Positions 44,461-56,701 of a stretch of DNA of 64,000 bases are shown piece by piece. The stretch's first letter is position 1; each line of letters starts with the position of its first letter. Source of the stretch: Bremia lactucae (lineage: Eukaryota; Oomycota; Peronosporomycetes; Peronosporales; Peronosporaceae). The notes below the pieces were generated by a model that worked only from the letters and a program-made list of their open reading frames with translations, was not told where the DNA came from and did no database searches. Location of the stretch: positions 3,290,361 to 3,354,360 of the forward strand of contig NC_090621.1 in NCBI RefSeq assembly GCF_004359215.1, given 5' to 3'. The position numbers and the translations under genes are program-made.

Positions 44461-45451
44461 CGCCAGTATCAGTTCGTGCGCAATTACATTCGTGCTTGCG
44501 AGATATGTCAACGGGCAAAGCCTAGCCCTTCATCCCGTGCTCCTCTCCAACCTTTACCTCTTCCGGCAGAGTACTGGCAGTCCGTATCTATGGACTTCGT
44601 CTTCGGATTTCCCAAAGACGATCACAAAATCAATGGTATCCTTGTATTTGTAGACAGATTCAGCAAGATGGTACATCTTGTTGCAGTACCAGAGCCGATC
44701 ACGGCTCCGGGCTGTGCCGGTGTCTTTATCGACACGGTATTCAAACTCCACGGTTTACACCGTGAACTGGTCTCGGATAAAGATCCACAGTTCATGGCGG
44801 AGTTTCGGCAATCCGTGTTCCGATCTCTCGGAACGCGGCGTCACTATGTCAGTATGTCAGCTTCTGATCATCCAGAGACAGATGGTCAGACGATACGCGA
44901 AAACCGAAGATATACTTTGAGGTTACGTCCAATCGTACCCAAACTGGAGCGAGGTTTTTACCGATGGTCGAATTCGCCATCAACAATTCGGTGCATGCGT
45001 CTACAACGTATAACATGTTCTTCGTGAATGGCTTACGTCATCCACGCATACCCACCCAATTCGAGGGATCCTCTATTTTAAGGGGGTTGGGCTCGCACGA
45101 GCACATGCTCATCACGCGTCGATGTTACCAACGACGCGAGTGATGTCGATGTCGAAGTTATCGACATCGAAAAATGAAAAAGATCTTATGGCAGTGCGCA
45201 CAATGCGCACTAAAAAAGACAAAACAAATGAGTCAGCAAAGGAATTTCTGCTGGCTCGAGAATCAGTAATCCGTTTCGCACAGGATTCCATTGCTGACGC
45301 AGTGGACCGTCAGAAACGGAACGCAGACAAACATGGAAGAGCCAATGTTCTTATATTTAAAATAAATGAGCTAGTTCTACTCTCTACGGTAAGCTTACCC
45401 AAGCGTGTAGTCACTATTGTGGGTAGCAGTAAACTACTACCCAGCCAGTAA
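44456..45451 (+). pseudogene. Gypsy integrase core and C terminus
   Basis: The plus strand encodes IRACEICQRAKPSPSSRAPL (zinc region end), SVSMDFVFGFPKDDHKING (first Asp), ELVSDKDPQFMAEF (second Asp) and SASDHPETDGQT (start of the Glu motif), then, in another frame from 45122, LARESVIRFAQDSIADAVDR and NELVLLSTVSL. Stops and frameshifts break it. It abuts minus-strand pol sequence near 45450. Confidence 0.75.
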
Positions 45452-46950
45452 AAGTCGCGAATTACTGCGACATGAAAAATTTCACGTCCACGATGCCCTC
45501 TTTTTAATGCGTTGTGACACTCATACATGATGCGCAAGCGCAAATCATTGTGAGTCGGGACGACGGCACGTGGAGTGTCGCCGGCAACGGCTGTGTAGTA
45601 CAATAAGCCGTTGCGTGTTGTGTATCGATCGGATGATGATCGATATATAAAGCCGGTAAATCTTTTAAAGATTTATCGGTGGATTTATCAGATGGTCCAT
45701 TAAACGTAGAAGGTCTTTATCTTCTGCGTAGGCTTTCTTTATGTCATCAAACAAGGTTGATGACGAAACACTCGTAGTGAGTGTTGCAACAGTGGGATCA
45801 TTTTCACTATTAGAGTGCGCAGCCGGCTCGAAACCGGGTCAACGTGATAACGCATCAGCGACGAGATTAAGTCGTCCTGGTTTCTATTCCACGGAGAAAT
45901 TGTAATCCGCGAAGAAGGATAGCCACCTCGCCATTCTTTGCGAGAGGTGTGGGCTGTTTACGGCCGTGCGTAATGACGCATGGTCCGTATATACGATGAA
46001 CGGTATATCTACGAGGAGCAAGACCTCAAATTTAGCCAGTGCATATTTCATGGCAAGGAGTCCTTTGCCTTGCACTGATAAATTGCGTTCTGCCGGTTGC
46101 AGCTGACACGATTGGTAATAGACGTCGCGCTCCGCGCCGTCTCTATCGTATTGCATTAACGCATATCCGATTACGAAATCGCTGGCGTCGCAGGCCACAT
46201 GGAATGGTCTATCTTGATCTGGAATCGCCAAGATGGGCGATGGCGTCAAGCTTTGCTTAATACCTTCTAAGGAACGCTGACAATCAGCGTTCCAAAACCA
46301 TTTCTCGTCTTTTTTCAAGAGACGAGAGAGATGAACAGCTATCTCTGCATAATTGCGTGAGTACTTGTGCAAGCACGCCGCTAGCCCAAGGAGCTTTCTT
46401 ATTCCCTTGACATCGACTGGAACTGGCCAGTCGGTGATTGCCTATTCTTTTCGGAATCAGGGCGCACGCCGTGTTTTCCGACAATGGACGCAAGAAGTGG
46501 TATTTCGCTTGCAGCGAATATACACATCTTGAGATATGCGTACAACTTATGCTTTCGCATAAGTGTAAGATTCTGATGAACGTGAGTTTTATAAACTTCT
46601 TTGTCCGTCGTTCCGTCCATGGCCCGACTATGGACGAATACATCGTCAAAATAACTCGGTGCGAATTCTCGCACCGGTTTCAACAGATTCGTTACGCATC
46701 TGTTGAATGTTGCAGGGGCGTTACGAAGCCCCCGTAGCATTATTATCCATTCCCAGAGCGTCCCACTGGGAGTGCTCACTGTTGTGTACGGGATGTCCCG
46801 TTCACGCATAAGGATCTGACAAAATCCATCGATCAGATTCCGAGACAAAATGATGTAACTCTTAGACATACCATCTATATTTACGTCTTTTCTAGGTATC
46901 GACGTTTGAGCCGTTACCGTTGCAGCCTTTAGTTTATTGAATGCGTGCAC
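45310..46950 (-). pseudogene. Gypsy integrase zinc region, RNase H and RT, decayed
   Basis: Minus-strand frames in pol order: RT at 46950-46399 (ILSRNLIDGFCQILMRERDI, APSYFDDVFVHSRAMDGTTD), RNase H at 46372-45884 (FHVACDASDFVIGYALMQYD, TDHASLRTAVNSPHLSQRMA) and the integrase zinc-binding start at 45603-45310 (KRGHRGREIFHVAVIRDFYW). Frames are broken by stops and small indels. The segment is homologous to 24.4-27.4 kb and 1-1.2 kb. Confidence 0.8.
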
Positions 46951-47863
46951 TATCCGCCACCCTCGTGTGGCCTTTCACACAGAGGTCGGAGATCTATGTG
47001 GAAAGGTTGACTCCCTTATATGGCCCGCTTTTAATCGATCGATAAAGAATTTATCGATCGCAAGTACTTGTTCACGAGGCAGTAGCCACTGCTTCATGAC
47101 ACAGTACTTCGAGCCCGGCTTGAGCTCGATCACATGTCGAGCGCCTTTATCCTAAGGCAACTCGCAGGAACTGCTTCAGGGAATACATCCCTGAATTCAA
47201 TCAAATGATTATATAAAGGATTTGGCTTAAGTGACTCCCAGAATTAAATAATATATCTCTCAATCCGAATCTTCACATCGAGGACACTTTCGTCCATCGA
47301 TGAGCTGCTGAGAACCGTTCGTTCTCTGCAAAAATTACCGCTGACCGAATATCAGTTACGTATTCGTCCTCTGTGACGAGTACGCAGATCTGCTAAATTA
47401 TATTACTAAGCAGATCTATCAAGAACCGCTTAGACTCTAGGGTTGATAATTGAGTTATCTCCGAAATTAACTTCGGAGGCGCATACAAACCAAGAGTATA
47501 AGGGCCTGCTCTTGATCAGTCATTAACCAAGACAATAAATGTCTCAATTACTTCCTAGAATTTATCCAGAGGCTGCCGAGAAAGCAATCCCTCGGGAAGC
47601 TGAAGTCTAATAAATTAAGCAACTAAAAGTTGACCACACAAACCTAAACTACGTCGCGACTTATCCCATCAACCTCTGCCGACTGTGATTCGCCACCACA
47701 GGCACCTCATCCACAGTCGATCACTAATCAAACTAGGATCACCGTGTTGCCCCTTTTAGACAACCGGTATATTCCTTAAATGTCACCCGCTAGGCATACA
47801 TTCGTGTCTCAATCCACTCGATTTAATCGAGTGGTGAAACTTCGTCGCTGCCTGTGCATTCGC

Positions 47864-48491
47864 TCAGCCCCCGGCACCTGATTCCACAGTGTGATTAGTA
47901 ATTACACTATGATCTTGTGCAGTCGTACTAACGACCGTAGCACAAGTGAGGCCATCGCACTCACTCGTAGTAAATCTACCCGCTTGTAGACGCTCCAAGA
48001 CGTTCAGCAGATGGTCATCTGATGAACAAGTGGCAGGCATCTTTACGGATCGATGCTGCCAGCTGATCCTTGGCTCCATATTTTGAGCCAAGGTAACCCT
48101 AGGATGACATCAATTTGTCAACTAATTCCAGTACGAGGACATCATCATCATACTGTGAATCTTATAACGTGTAGAATAATCTCACAACGCGTTTCATCAC
48201 TGTTATCGGTGCGCCTGTCGCTATACGCACCATCATTCTTGTTGGAAGAATGTCGCACTCAACATATTTGAGCGTACGACCCTCTAGCGACTGGCGACGA
48301 ATAAAGTTATTCGACGCCCCATACTCAACTAGGGCTCTAAGTGACAAATCATTTGTCACTTTTAACTTCAAGGGGATGAGAATTACCTCATCGCCAGGTG
48401 CAGAGACACATAATGATTGTGTGTCTGGAGCAACTTTAGTCAAGAAGCTTCCAAATTCTCTTGAGATGCTGGGCGTTGCACCCCTACCCAC
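47864..48491 (-). pseudogene. Gypsy aspartic protease region, decayed
   Basis: Minus-strand frames at 48491-48162 (LRALVEYGASNNFIRRQSLE, with Glu in place of the catalytic Asp of the D-S/C-GA motif) and 48091-47864. The changed catalytic residue suggests an inactive copy. Confidence 0.65.
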
Positions 48492-48675
48492 CCGACCGTT
48501 TTTGGCGGTCCGCAGCGCTGTTGCGATTTCGCAACAACGTCGGACCCGCGGCCGTTGACCTTTTTGGCATTCGGTCCATAATTACGCCCAGTACCACTAG
48601 GTACTGGGCGTGGGGCAGTACACTCATAACTATAGTGTCCTAAATTTAGACAGCGATTGCATTTCTGCAATCGCT
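48339..48675. repeat. Cluster of long perfect hairpins in decayed gypsy gag/protease
   Basis: Three near-loopless inverted repeats lie within 340 bp: 48339-48361 (11-bp stem AAGTGACAAAT, 1-base loop), 48584-48611 (12-bp stem ACGCCCAGTACC, 4-base loop) and 48652-48675 (10-bp stem AGCGATTGCA, 4-base loop). Confidence 0.95.
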
Positions 48676-48913
48676 TATTGTTCGAAAAGCGAGGTTTCTC
48701 ACTTCCGACATAAGAGAGGTTCATAGGTTCTGGACCTCCAAGATTGTGTCGTCTTGGAGGACGATACGATGACGAACTAACTTCAGCCTGTCTCAAACGA
48801 AAGCCCTCCTGTTCCGCAACGGATATTGCTTCTTTAAGCGTATCCAGTTCCAAGCGGAACAGGTGGGTCTTTACCGGACCATCCGTAAGACCTTGCATGA
48901 ACACCGTAAACAA
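48440..48913 (-). pseudogene. Gypsy gag C-terminal part with zinc knuckle
   Basis: A 157-codon minus-strand frame has MFTVFMQGLTDGPVKTHLFR, EAISVAEQEGF and a CCHC knuckle CNRCLNLGHYSYEC. It is related in order and sequence to the gag at 63246-64000 (FMNGLRHGPSRQALFR, CFKCGKRGHMMARC). It is the best preserved frame of this element. Confidence 0.8.
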
Positions 48914-49233
48914 CGTGTCTTCATAGACCGGGTTGTTTGATATACAACTCGCTAAGAGTCGTATATGCTGGGCATAAGTGTAAACATCCTTCGCCTTGTC
49001 AAGTTCATGTTATATGAATTTGGCGATGGCTGATTTGAGGACACCTCTGTCCAGACCGGACAGTATAGCCAAGATGGCATTGTTCCATATGGTCGAACTC
49101 ATTCGTTCGACCGCACTCCTTCTATGTCACTTAGAAAGGTGTAGCTATCACGCGAAATGGGATGCGTATTTCCATTATCATCTAACGTGTAAATGTTCGA
49201 TGTTGGAACTGTGGTCTCCTTGGACGGACTACT

Positions 49234-49244
49234 AAGTGCTTCCA
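49234..49244 (-). promoter_or_regulatory. Primer-binding site TGGAAGCACTT
   Basis: On the minus strand it lies two bases after the LTR at 49247-49658 and differs by one base from the primer-binding sites at 12486 and 62947. Confidence 0.65.
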
Positions 49245-49246
49245 GG

Positions 49247-49658
49247 TGTTACGGGGAACTACCGACTCGTATTCCTTCAGTACAAGTTCACTTCGCACTG
49301 CTTCAGTGCGAGTGGTGCCTCACGTCACTTCATGTGCACTAGTGCGTGCAGAGGAAAATTCTCTTTAAAGCATTTGCTTTATAGAAGGTTTGAAATTTTT
49401 TTTTAATATAATTATGTTCTTCTATTTCTATCTATTTAATCTAAGCTTAATTATAAACTAATTCAAAACATGTAATAAACTCTTATCTGTCTCTCTCTTT
49501 GCGTGCGTCCAGCGTTGACTGGACCGCGGAGCAAGTAGATATAATGGCCTATATCTACCCACGAATAAGCTTTCCGAAAATTACTACGTAAAGAAATATT
49601 CTCCAAACATTATCTACCTTATTGATTTACAACCTTTAAGTGTCAATTTCATGTAACA
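49247..49658 (-). repeat. 5' LTR of minus-strand gypsy element
   Basis: On the minus strand it starts TGTTACATGAAATTGACACT and ends CCCCGTAACA, 412 bp. It faces the LTR at 41620-43978, so the two LTRs form an inverted pair with both 5' ends outward. No matching 5-bp target duplication flanks the pair. Confidence 0.85.
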
Positions 49659-52161
49659 ATACACCCAGTTACAGTCGAGGTACTGCGAACTCGCGATCCT
49701 TGACTTGATTTCCCACCATGCACGCAAGTTAGATCTCTGTTTTAATGGACCTCTTTATTGTTTCCAACGGTCTGATTCTTTGAACCTTCACTGCAAATCC
49801 AATCTTTAATGCAAAGTTTTTTATTGCTACCGTTGCTTCATCACTGTAGTTGGAAGGAATATTTGGTGTGAAGTACGTTTACCAAAAAACTGAAGTGGCA
49901 CCCTACCTGTACGCATTATTTTCCTTATTATTCCTCTCATAGGTAATAATAATTGAGTTTCGGGCTGTCCCGTTACAGATGTGCTGCTGTGCTCATGAAC
50001 AGCGTGACATGCCACAATATTTGTGGAAGCTACACAACTTTTTTTCAATGACATTTAAATTTTGCTTTTCAGGTTGTATTGGAATTGACACTTTGACATC
50101 CGATTTTGGGTGAGAGAAAAATTAAATTTCGCAATCCAGGAAACTCGTGTAACTTAAGGACCTGAATGACAGAAAGCCCTCTAGAATCGAGCGACTCTGT
50201 TCATGATGGCACTATATCGCTAGCTTGAAAGATTAGTGATACAGAGTTGATGCGATTGAGAGATTTGGCGACTTCAACGGTTGGCACGAGAACTTTCTGC
50301 TTTTTGATAATTTCACTTGAAGGTCGACATCCTTTGTTCGAAATTAAATCCAGAAGTTGCGTATTCAGTCGTTGCCATCCTTCGTGAAAGTGGAATGGTC
50401 TGGTTACATAAATCTAGTGGAGCAGATAGGGACTTGTTGTCAATCTCGGTGCAATTTCGAAAGACGACAGCAGGTCATTAGCACGAAATCGTATATCACA
50501 TTTAATGATAAGTACAGAGGTTATGCGTCTTTTTAAAAACGCTTGAAAATTCTAAGGTCAGGTTGCCTCTTACGCTTTGACTTCAATATTTTTTTTTAGA
50601 AAATAAATGGAATGTATCGTATACCCCAGCGAGTAAAATCTTGGTATTCGCATCACGTCTAGGTCTTTTCTAGTTAGTCAGTAGTGAATGATGTTTTTAA
50701 GTTGACCCACCAACATTCTGATCTCCTCGAAAAACAGAATGGCATATTTTGCAGTTGATGGATACATGGCGTCGACTGGTGCGGTAAAAAGACCGTTTTT
50801 TGCGTTCCCTGCCCAGCACCTTGTTTTTAATACTAAAACTCGAGTCCAAAGACTTTTCCGTGGATTAAAATAAAGTGTTGCAGCCATTCCATGCTCAAAA
50901 TCTTGGCTGTTGCATTCCTAAAAGAATTCACAAAAAGTACCTCCTTTTGAAGTTGCCGACCTGTGATGGAGTTGCCGACCTCCTTCATCGAGACGTCGAC
51001 TAGAAAATACCTCCAGGAATCGTACCGGTATAAAAACGAGAAGGGATTTGAAAGTTTAGGCTGAGATACCGGGCTGGCGACATGTACAAGCGTGCGGTAC
51101 GATCGCAAAACGACACGGTACGGCATCCTGAAGAAGTAAAGGGCAGGGAGGGCTTTTTTTTCGCGCCCAACGGTCTGATTTGAATCAGCTTGAAAGAGTG
51201 AGACAAGGAATGCGTATGCTCACAAAATACGTAAAAGCGCTTTGTCGGCGCCACTTTTCGCGCAATTTCACAACCATCTTGTGCGAGCAATAATTGCATT
51301 GCAACTTTTTTCGTGGCTGTGCTGTCTCAGTAGAAAGAAAAAAACGTCACAAACATATCAAGACAGCAATTTTGCAGCTTGATGGAAAGGCTTTCATGCT
51401 TTCCTTTTGCGTACCATTTAAAGACTTGAAACGCCACGCTTGACGTGCTTGCCAAGCTGGCCCCATGTATCACTGCTGTAAATACCCGTGCCACTACAAC
51501 CGCACAAGCAACACGCGGGTAGGTGTAGCGTTCGAGCTACGAGTATCGTCCAGCGAATAAGTAGAAGGTGTCGTCCCCTCTGTTTCGTCGAGGTCCAAGT
51601 TGCGTCATTAAGGGTACCCATCTCACACCGGTATGTGTCTATATCCTCGACATGTATACGAAAAAAAAAAAAACCCTCCATATTTTGTGACCGCCCCATC
51701 CTTCATAGTCGGGCTTTGCCAAGAAATTTGCATCGAAAAGAGCCTGATAGAAACTACCGGTATTTGCCCTGTCCTGTTTGCCATTGCTCGACTACGCAAC
51801 CATCCTGTTCTTGGAATAGTACCGTCGCGTTCCCGCCTCCCTCCAGGTGCAGTCTCCCTATATCACCCCCCACACACACACAATCACCCACCATCAGCTC
51901 ATGTCGCCCACCCCACGCACGCACGACATGTCGCCACTTGGTATTCTTGGTCGCCTCATTTCCTCAACAGCTTGAATTCCATCTGTGTTGCGATTCGATG
52001 GGAAGCCCCGTCTGACGTGTGGACGTTTACGACGATACGACGACGACGACGGGGGTGGTTAAACGGCCTGCCACGTCTGCCCTCGCTTTCTTCAAGTTTC
52101 AGCTCACATTGCAATTTGCCGCCCCCCTCGCTTCGAACTTTCCCGAAATTACCATTCTAGT
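49659..52161. other. Gene-poor region, about 2.5 kb
   Basis: No conserved coding sequence is recognised. Short frames at 51488-52160 are in pyrimidine-rich, low-complexity sequence (CCTCCCTCC, CACACACACA near 51880) and probably are the promoter region of the small ORF that follows. An A-run of 14 is at about 51661. Confidence 0.4.
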
Positions 52162-52332
52162 ATGCCCAAGTCCGCACGCGCCGTCCAAGTTGCCACTGTG
52201 GCAGACCATGTAGCCATGAAGAAACAGTGGCAGACAAACCTCGAAATTGACTTGCTCAAGAGCGCGTGGATTCGCAAGGACCGTGAACAATATGGCGCGC
52301 ACGCATCGCCACCGCTCTCGGCCGCCAAGTGA
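52162..52332 (+). CDS. Candidate small protein of 56 residues
   Basis: ATG at 52162 to TGA at 52330-52332. It begins MPKSARAVQVATVADHVAMK and continues with a helix-like charged stretch (KKQWQTNLEIDLLKSAWIRK). The composition looks coding and the frame has a good ATG, but no family is recognised. A C-terminal extension by splicing is possible. Confidence 0.4.
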   Translation: MPKSARAVQVATVADHVAMKKQWQTNLEIDLLKSAWIRKDREQYGAHASPPLSAAK

Positions 52333-55300
52333 GACATTTCGAGCGACCAAGGGCCACTCGACACGTGGCCTCGTGCGATTCACACGATGCATCTGATGTT
52401 GCCATTCATTTGATGGAAGTTACTCATGTTAAGACTGTCGCGGAGGGTTTTTGGTGCGCTGTTGCCGCCCCGTAACATGTCCATGAAGCATGGAGGTAGG
52501 AAGGAGAAGGAGGGAAGGATCGAAGAACGGCATTTGTCAGGGCGACTGTACCGAACTATTTAGTCTTAATATAACTTATACGACACTTTGAACATTTCGT
52601 GGGCGTTTTTTCCAGCGCGTAACCTTTGACCTTTTTTGCCAATGCAAAATGCGACATGAAACGGCGTCGTTTCGCGGGACAATTACCGGGCAAATTTCTG
52701 GGTGGTTCTGCGATCACGCCATTAAACGCCATTTGCCACGTCAGGGGGTTGTAGCCAATTCTTTGATGCATGCACCCAATTCGGAGACGTCCAATTTATG
52801 TCACTCATGCAATCTAAAAGTTTCAGTGTGGCTTTTGTAAGCTTGTTCCATACGCGAGATTTTGGTACGCTTCTAGATACTAAGAATAAAACACTTTTGA
52901 TTTCACTTGGTGACGGGCAAGAGTCAACGCGTTTAAAACAGTGAAACCCTTTGGCATCTTCCAGTACGATTAAAAACGTCAGTTGTCACCCATCAAACGA
53001 GAAATTTGACTTTAACACAAAGGGTGATTACGTTGAAAAATAAAGATAGTCTTTTTGCAGAAATGATGATGACGATAACCTCACTTGTTTACTCGAATGT
53101 CGAGAAACGTACCCTTCCTTGCCGCTCACTCTTGACATACGCTGAAACTACTAGTTATTGTAGGATGTCAAGCATTAGCGCACGATAGATGAGAATATGG
53201 TTTTGGGTGGGTGCAATTAAGGGCTTCCATACAATGAGTTTAATAGCTTCGGATGGATACTTTTGAATAGGAGCTCGTTTTTTCACCGCAAAACATTGTC
53301 TTTACAAAACAGAACAAGGAACTGAAACTAAACATGTGGTACATGCACAGAAACGAAGTTTCCTTTACGATTCTCCAATAAAGAACAAAGCGTTGTGCGT
53401 CATAAGCAGCATCCTCGATGGTCTTGGCATGTAGAGGTAGGTGCCTTCTTTAGCGCTACCCAGCAACCAAATGGCTCAAACCATCTGATAATTATAACAG
53501 TGCTAGTGGCCTACAAGCTGGTCGCCACCATGTATAACCTATACGACACACTAAACGTATTGGATACTGAAGTGTCAGACTGTTTTTCGATTCCACGCGC
53601 CTCATCGTGACAACTTTGTCTCGCGTTACCTCGTAACGATAAGATGAGGAGAAAAAAATTCACTATTCTGTCCTGGATCTGATTTAAGTTGTGGTTGTTT
53701 TAGGTACGGGAAGGCAAAGTCGGAAAAATTAAGAAAATCTGAGATCACTATTAAATCGGTGAATTTGCTAGTGCATAACTTTAATTAGCCACAATTTTGC
53801 ACCGAACTTCGCGCAATGCTGGCAAAGTTAGCTCTAATGAAACAAAATCAAGTTTATTTAAGAATCAAACAAGAACATATCTACCGTCGACAAATTATTG
53901 TTTTGATGTCTTTGCTGCTTAATCGACTTCTTTCACTAATGAAGCCAAAACTCTCGTATGGAGATGCTAAATCGCAATTCTGATAGACATTAAATGCTGA
54001 CAAAGGAAAAAAAGTTGAAAATAGTTGGCGATATACATCTGTGGCAAGCTCGCATCACGTTTTTACCAAGTCATTGCTTCTCTCCATGAATACTTCACAT
54101 AAGGTTTTAAGCAAAAAAAAATTAACCAGATGATGCGATACTTTTACAATAAAAGGAAGCATCTCCGGTCACTGAGTGCTAATTGCGTGTCGGACATGTT
54201 GTTCTCGGTATAAAGGGGCCTTATTGACGTAGGCTGTGATAACTGACAGCTCGACTCTGCAGAAAAGCATAAGCAATTTGATATGAGGGGGCATGAAACC
54301 AAATCGGTACCAAAGGACCTTGAGCTACTCGATTGCTTATGCGCTCACGTGGCATCAATGCCAGTGACGTATCAGCAATTGCCAAGGAAAGCATAAGAGG
54401 CCTTTAAAGCAATCTTCTTTTGTTAAAATCCTGATTTTAGAATTGTGAACAAGCGTATATACGGATCTTTGACGTTTGTATCCCTCTTTATTGCAAAGCA
54501 GTTCATTTGCTGGCTCCTTCCTTGCAGCTATGTCTATAAGGGTGTCTCTAATTCACTGACGAGGACGGCACACGTGCGTAAACCTGCGCAGCAGTATTTT
54601 TCTTTCTTCGCATCATAGACTCTGGAAACATTATTTCGTCAAGCCAATATACCAGATGGGCGTATCTAATAAATTTTCTTTTATAGAAGTTTAAATTTCT
54701 ACAATCATTTTAAAATTCCAACCCGATATTTTTTATTCAAGGTGCCACCACGATAATTAAAAATACATTTTTTCTCCTTCCTTACACGCACTCCTGCTAG
54801 TGCTTCCGGTACTATGCGACAAACATATTACGTCTCCGGACAAGCTTGCCAATTCCATTTAAAGCGGAAACGACAATCACGATCTTGTGCCTGTCGATTA
54901 CGACGGCGCCGTTGTCTCTGAGGCAGGAGCTGTGGCGTAACGACACTTCATCTTCTATCTCGATGACACGAAGCAGTAATGCGCCAATTTGCCATTCCGA
55001 TGGGCTTTCACTGGGCATAGTTACATTTCCGTAACTCATAAAAAGACAATAATCGACGTATCATTTTTTTTTGAAATCTCGCTGGTCGTACAGATGCAAG
55101 GAAGTCCTGTTTGCCTATTAGTTGACTCGTTTGCAACATTGGGTACTTGTTGACTGACATTAAAATTGCGTGCGAGTCTGTTGCCGCCTCATCTGGTTGC
55201 ATTGGAATGTGACCAAGGTGATAATTACTTGTTAAGTGCGATTGGTATGGGTTTCGACAAAAAAGAAAAAATTGGAGTTGGCCTTGAGTTGCTGGATGAC

Positions 55301-55384
55301 GGACCGTCGTCACCTCGAAAACACGATTTTTTTCACGAGTTGCCAAACGTTGTATAATATTAAAAAAATACATATTCGTCGTGA
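52333..55384. other. Gene-poor region, about 3 kb
   Basis: AT-rich sequence with only short random-looking frames. No repeat family with clear ends was seen. It ends at the stop of the L-2-hydroxyglutarate dehydrogenase gene. Confidence 0.4.
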
Positions 55385-56701
55385 CTAATTTTGTAGCATG
55401 TTGACTACCGTATCAGCGATCGCAAGCGAGGCGGTTAGCCCAGGTGACTCAATGCCACACAAATGCACGAGGTTTGGGATCCCGTGGATGTTTTTATCCT
55501 AATGAAATGACATAGCCAGCAGTGACAAGCAGCAATATTGCAGTGTTTTAAACAAACCCTACCGCGATGAAAAAATCTTCATAAATTTGGCCATGCATTG
55601 CAATTTTAGGACGAATGCCACAATAATCTACTGTCAACATCTCCGTCCGTACATCAGGCCAATACGTGCGAATTTTCGTTGCAAACGTTTCTGCTTTCGA
55701 CGAATCTGGACAATATTCGATCTTGTCAATCCACTCAACGTCAGGTCCAAAGCGGACATTTCCGGATAAATCAATTGTTGCATGCACCCCTAATCCACCC
55801 ACTTCAGGAATTGGGTAAACCAAGTGGCTACATATCCAACACGAGTCAGTAAAATAGTAGTAACTCATCGTAAAACAAGGTTCTGTACGTAAAAGGTCGT
55901 GTCTGGAGCTTAAAGTACGTTCCCTTTGCAAATAAATTAAAGACAGTGGGCAATTCGCTTGTTGAATTGATCGGGCGATTCAAAACGCCCACTTTGGTCA
56001 GTAAAGTGGGGGCAAAAAGACCCGTTGCATTGACAAAATAGTCACCCTGAATTTCGTGCTTGCAATCGTGTTGCACGACTTGAATCGTAAACGTCTTTGT
56101 CTTCAAATCAAACGTTCCTCCCTCCACCGCAGTGGCACACACCACCATTGCGCCATACGTTTCAGCTTCCCCTTGCAACGCCATCATCAGGCCGTGCGAG
56201 TCCACAATACCCGTCGATGGGGAGTACACTGCCTCGTGACACTCAATAAATGGCTCCATAGCAAAAACCTCCGACCGAGTTAAAAGCTTTAAATCGCTCA
56301 CACCGTTCGCACGTCCGCGCTGGAAAAGCAACCGCAGCTCATTCGATTGATGCGAATGGGCAACAATTAATTTGCCACATTTGGAATATGGCACACCATG
56401 AGCGTGACAGAACGCATACAGTTGCTCTCGGCCTTTAACACAAAGGTGGGCCTTCCAACTCGTTGGGGCGTAGTAAATCCCCGCTAGGAATCACATTGAA
56501 TTTATGTATACCACATCATAAACGAAGGGAGGTTTTTTTTATCCTACCATGCACGACTTCGCTACTGCGTGCGCTCGCCTCTTGCCCCACTTGGGCGTTC
56601 TTCTCAAGAACAATCACCTCTAACCCTCTACAAGCAGCAGCTCGCGCTATCGCGAGCCCCACCACTCCTGCCCCCGCGACTACGACCGTTTTCGGTGCCA
56701 T
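55385..56701 (-). CDS. L2HGDH: L-2-hydroxyglutarate dehydrogenase (FAD-dependent)
   Basis: Four exons: 56701-56548, 56483-55889, 55827-55563 and 55498-55385 (375 residues). Introns of 64, 61 and 64 bp are GT-AG and in phase. The N terminus is an FAD-binding fold ([16 protein letters not shown]). Splicing restores family motifs [57 protein letters not shown] and [15 protein letters not shown]. The enzyme oxidises L-2-hydroxyglutarate, a toxic by-product of central metabolism, to 2-oxoglutarate, usually in mitochondria. No clear presequence is seen. The ATG at 56701 is 92 bases from the divergent PDCD2 start. Confidence 0.93.
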
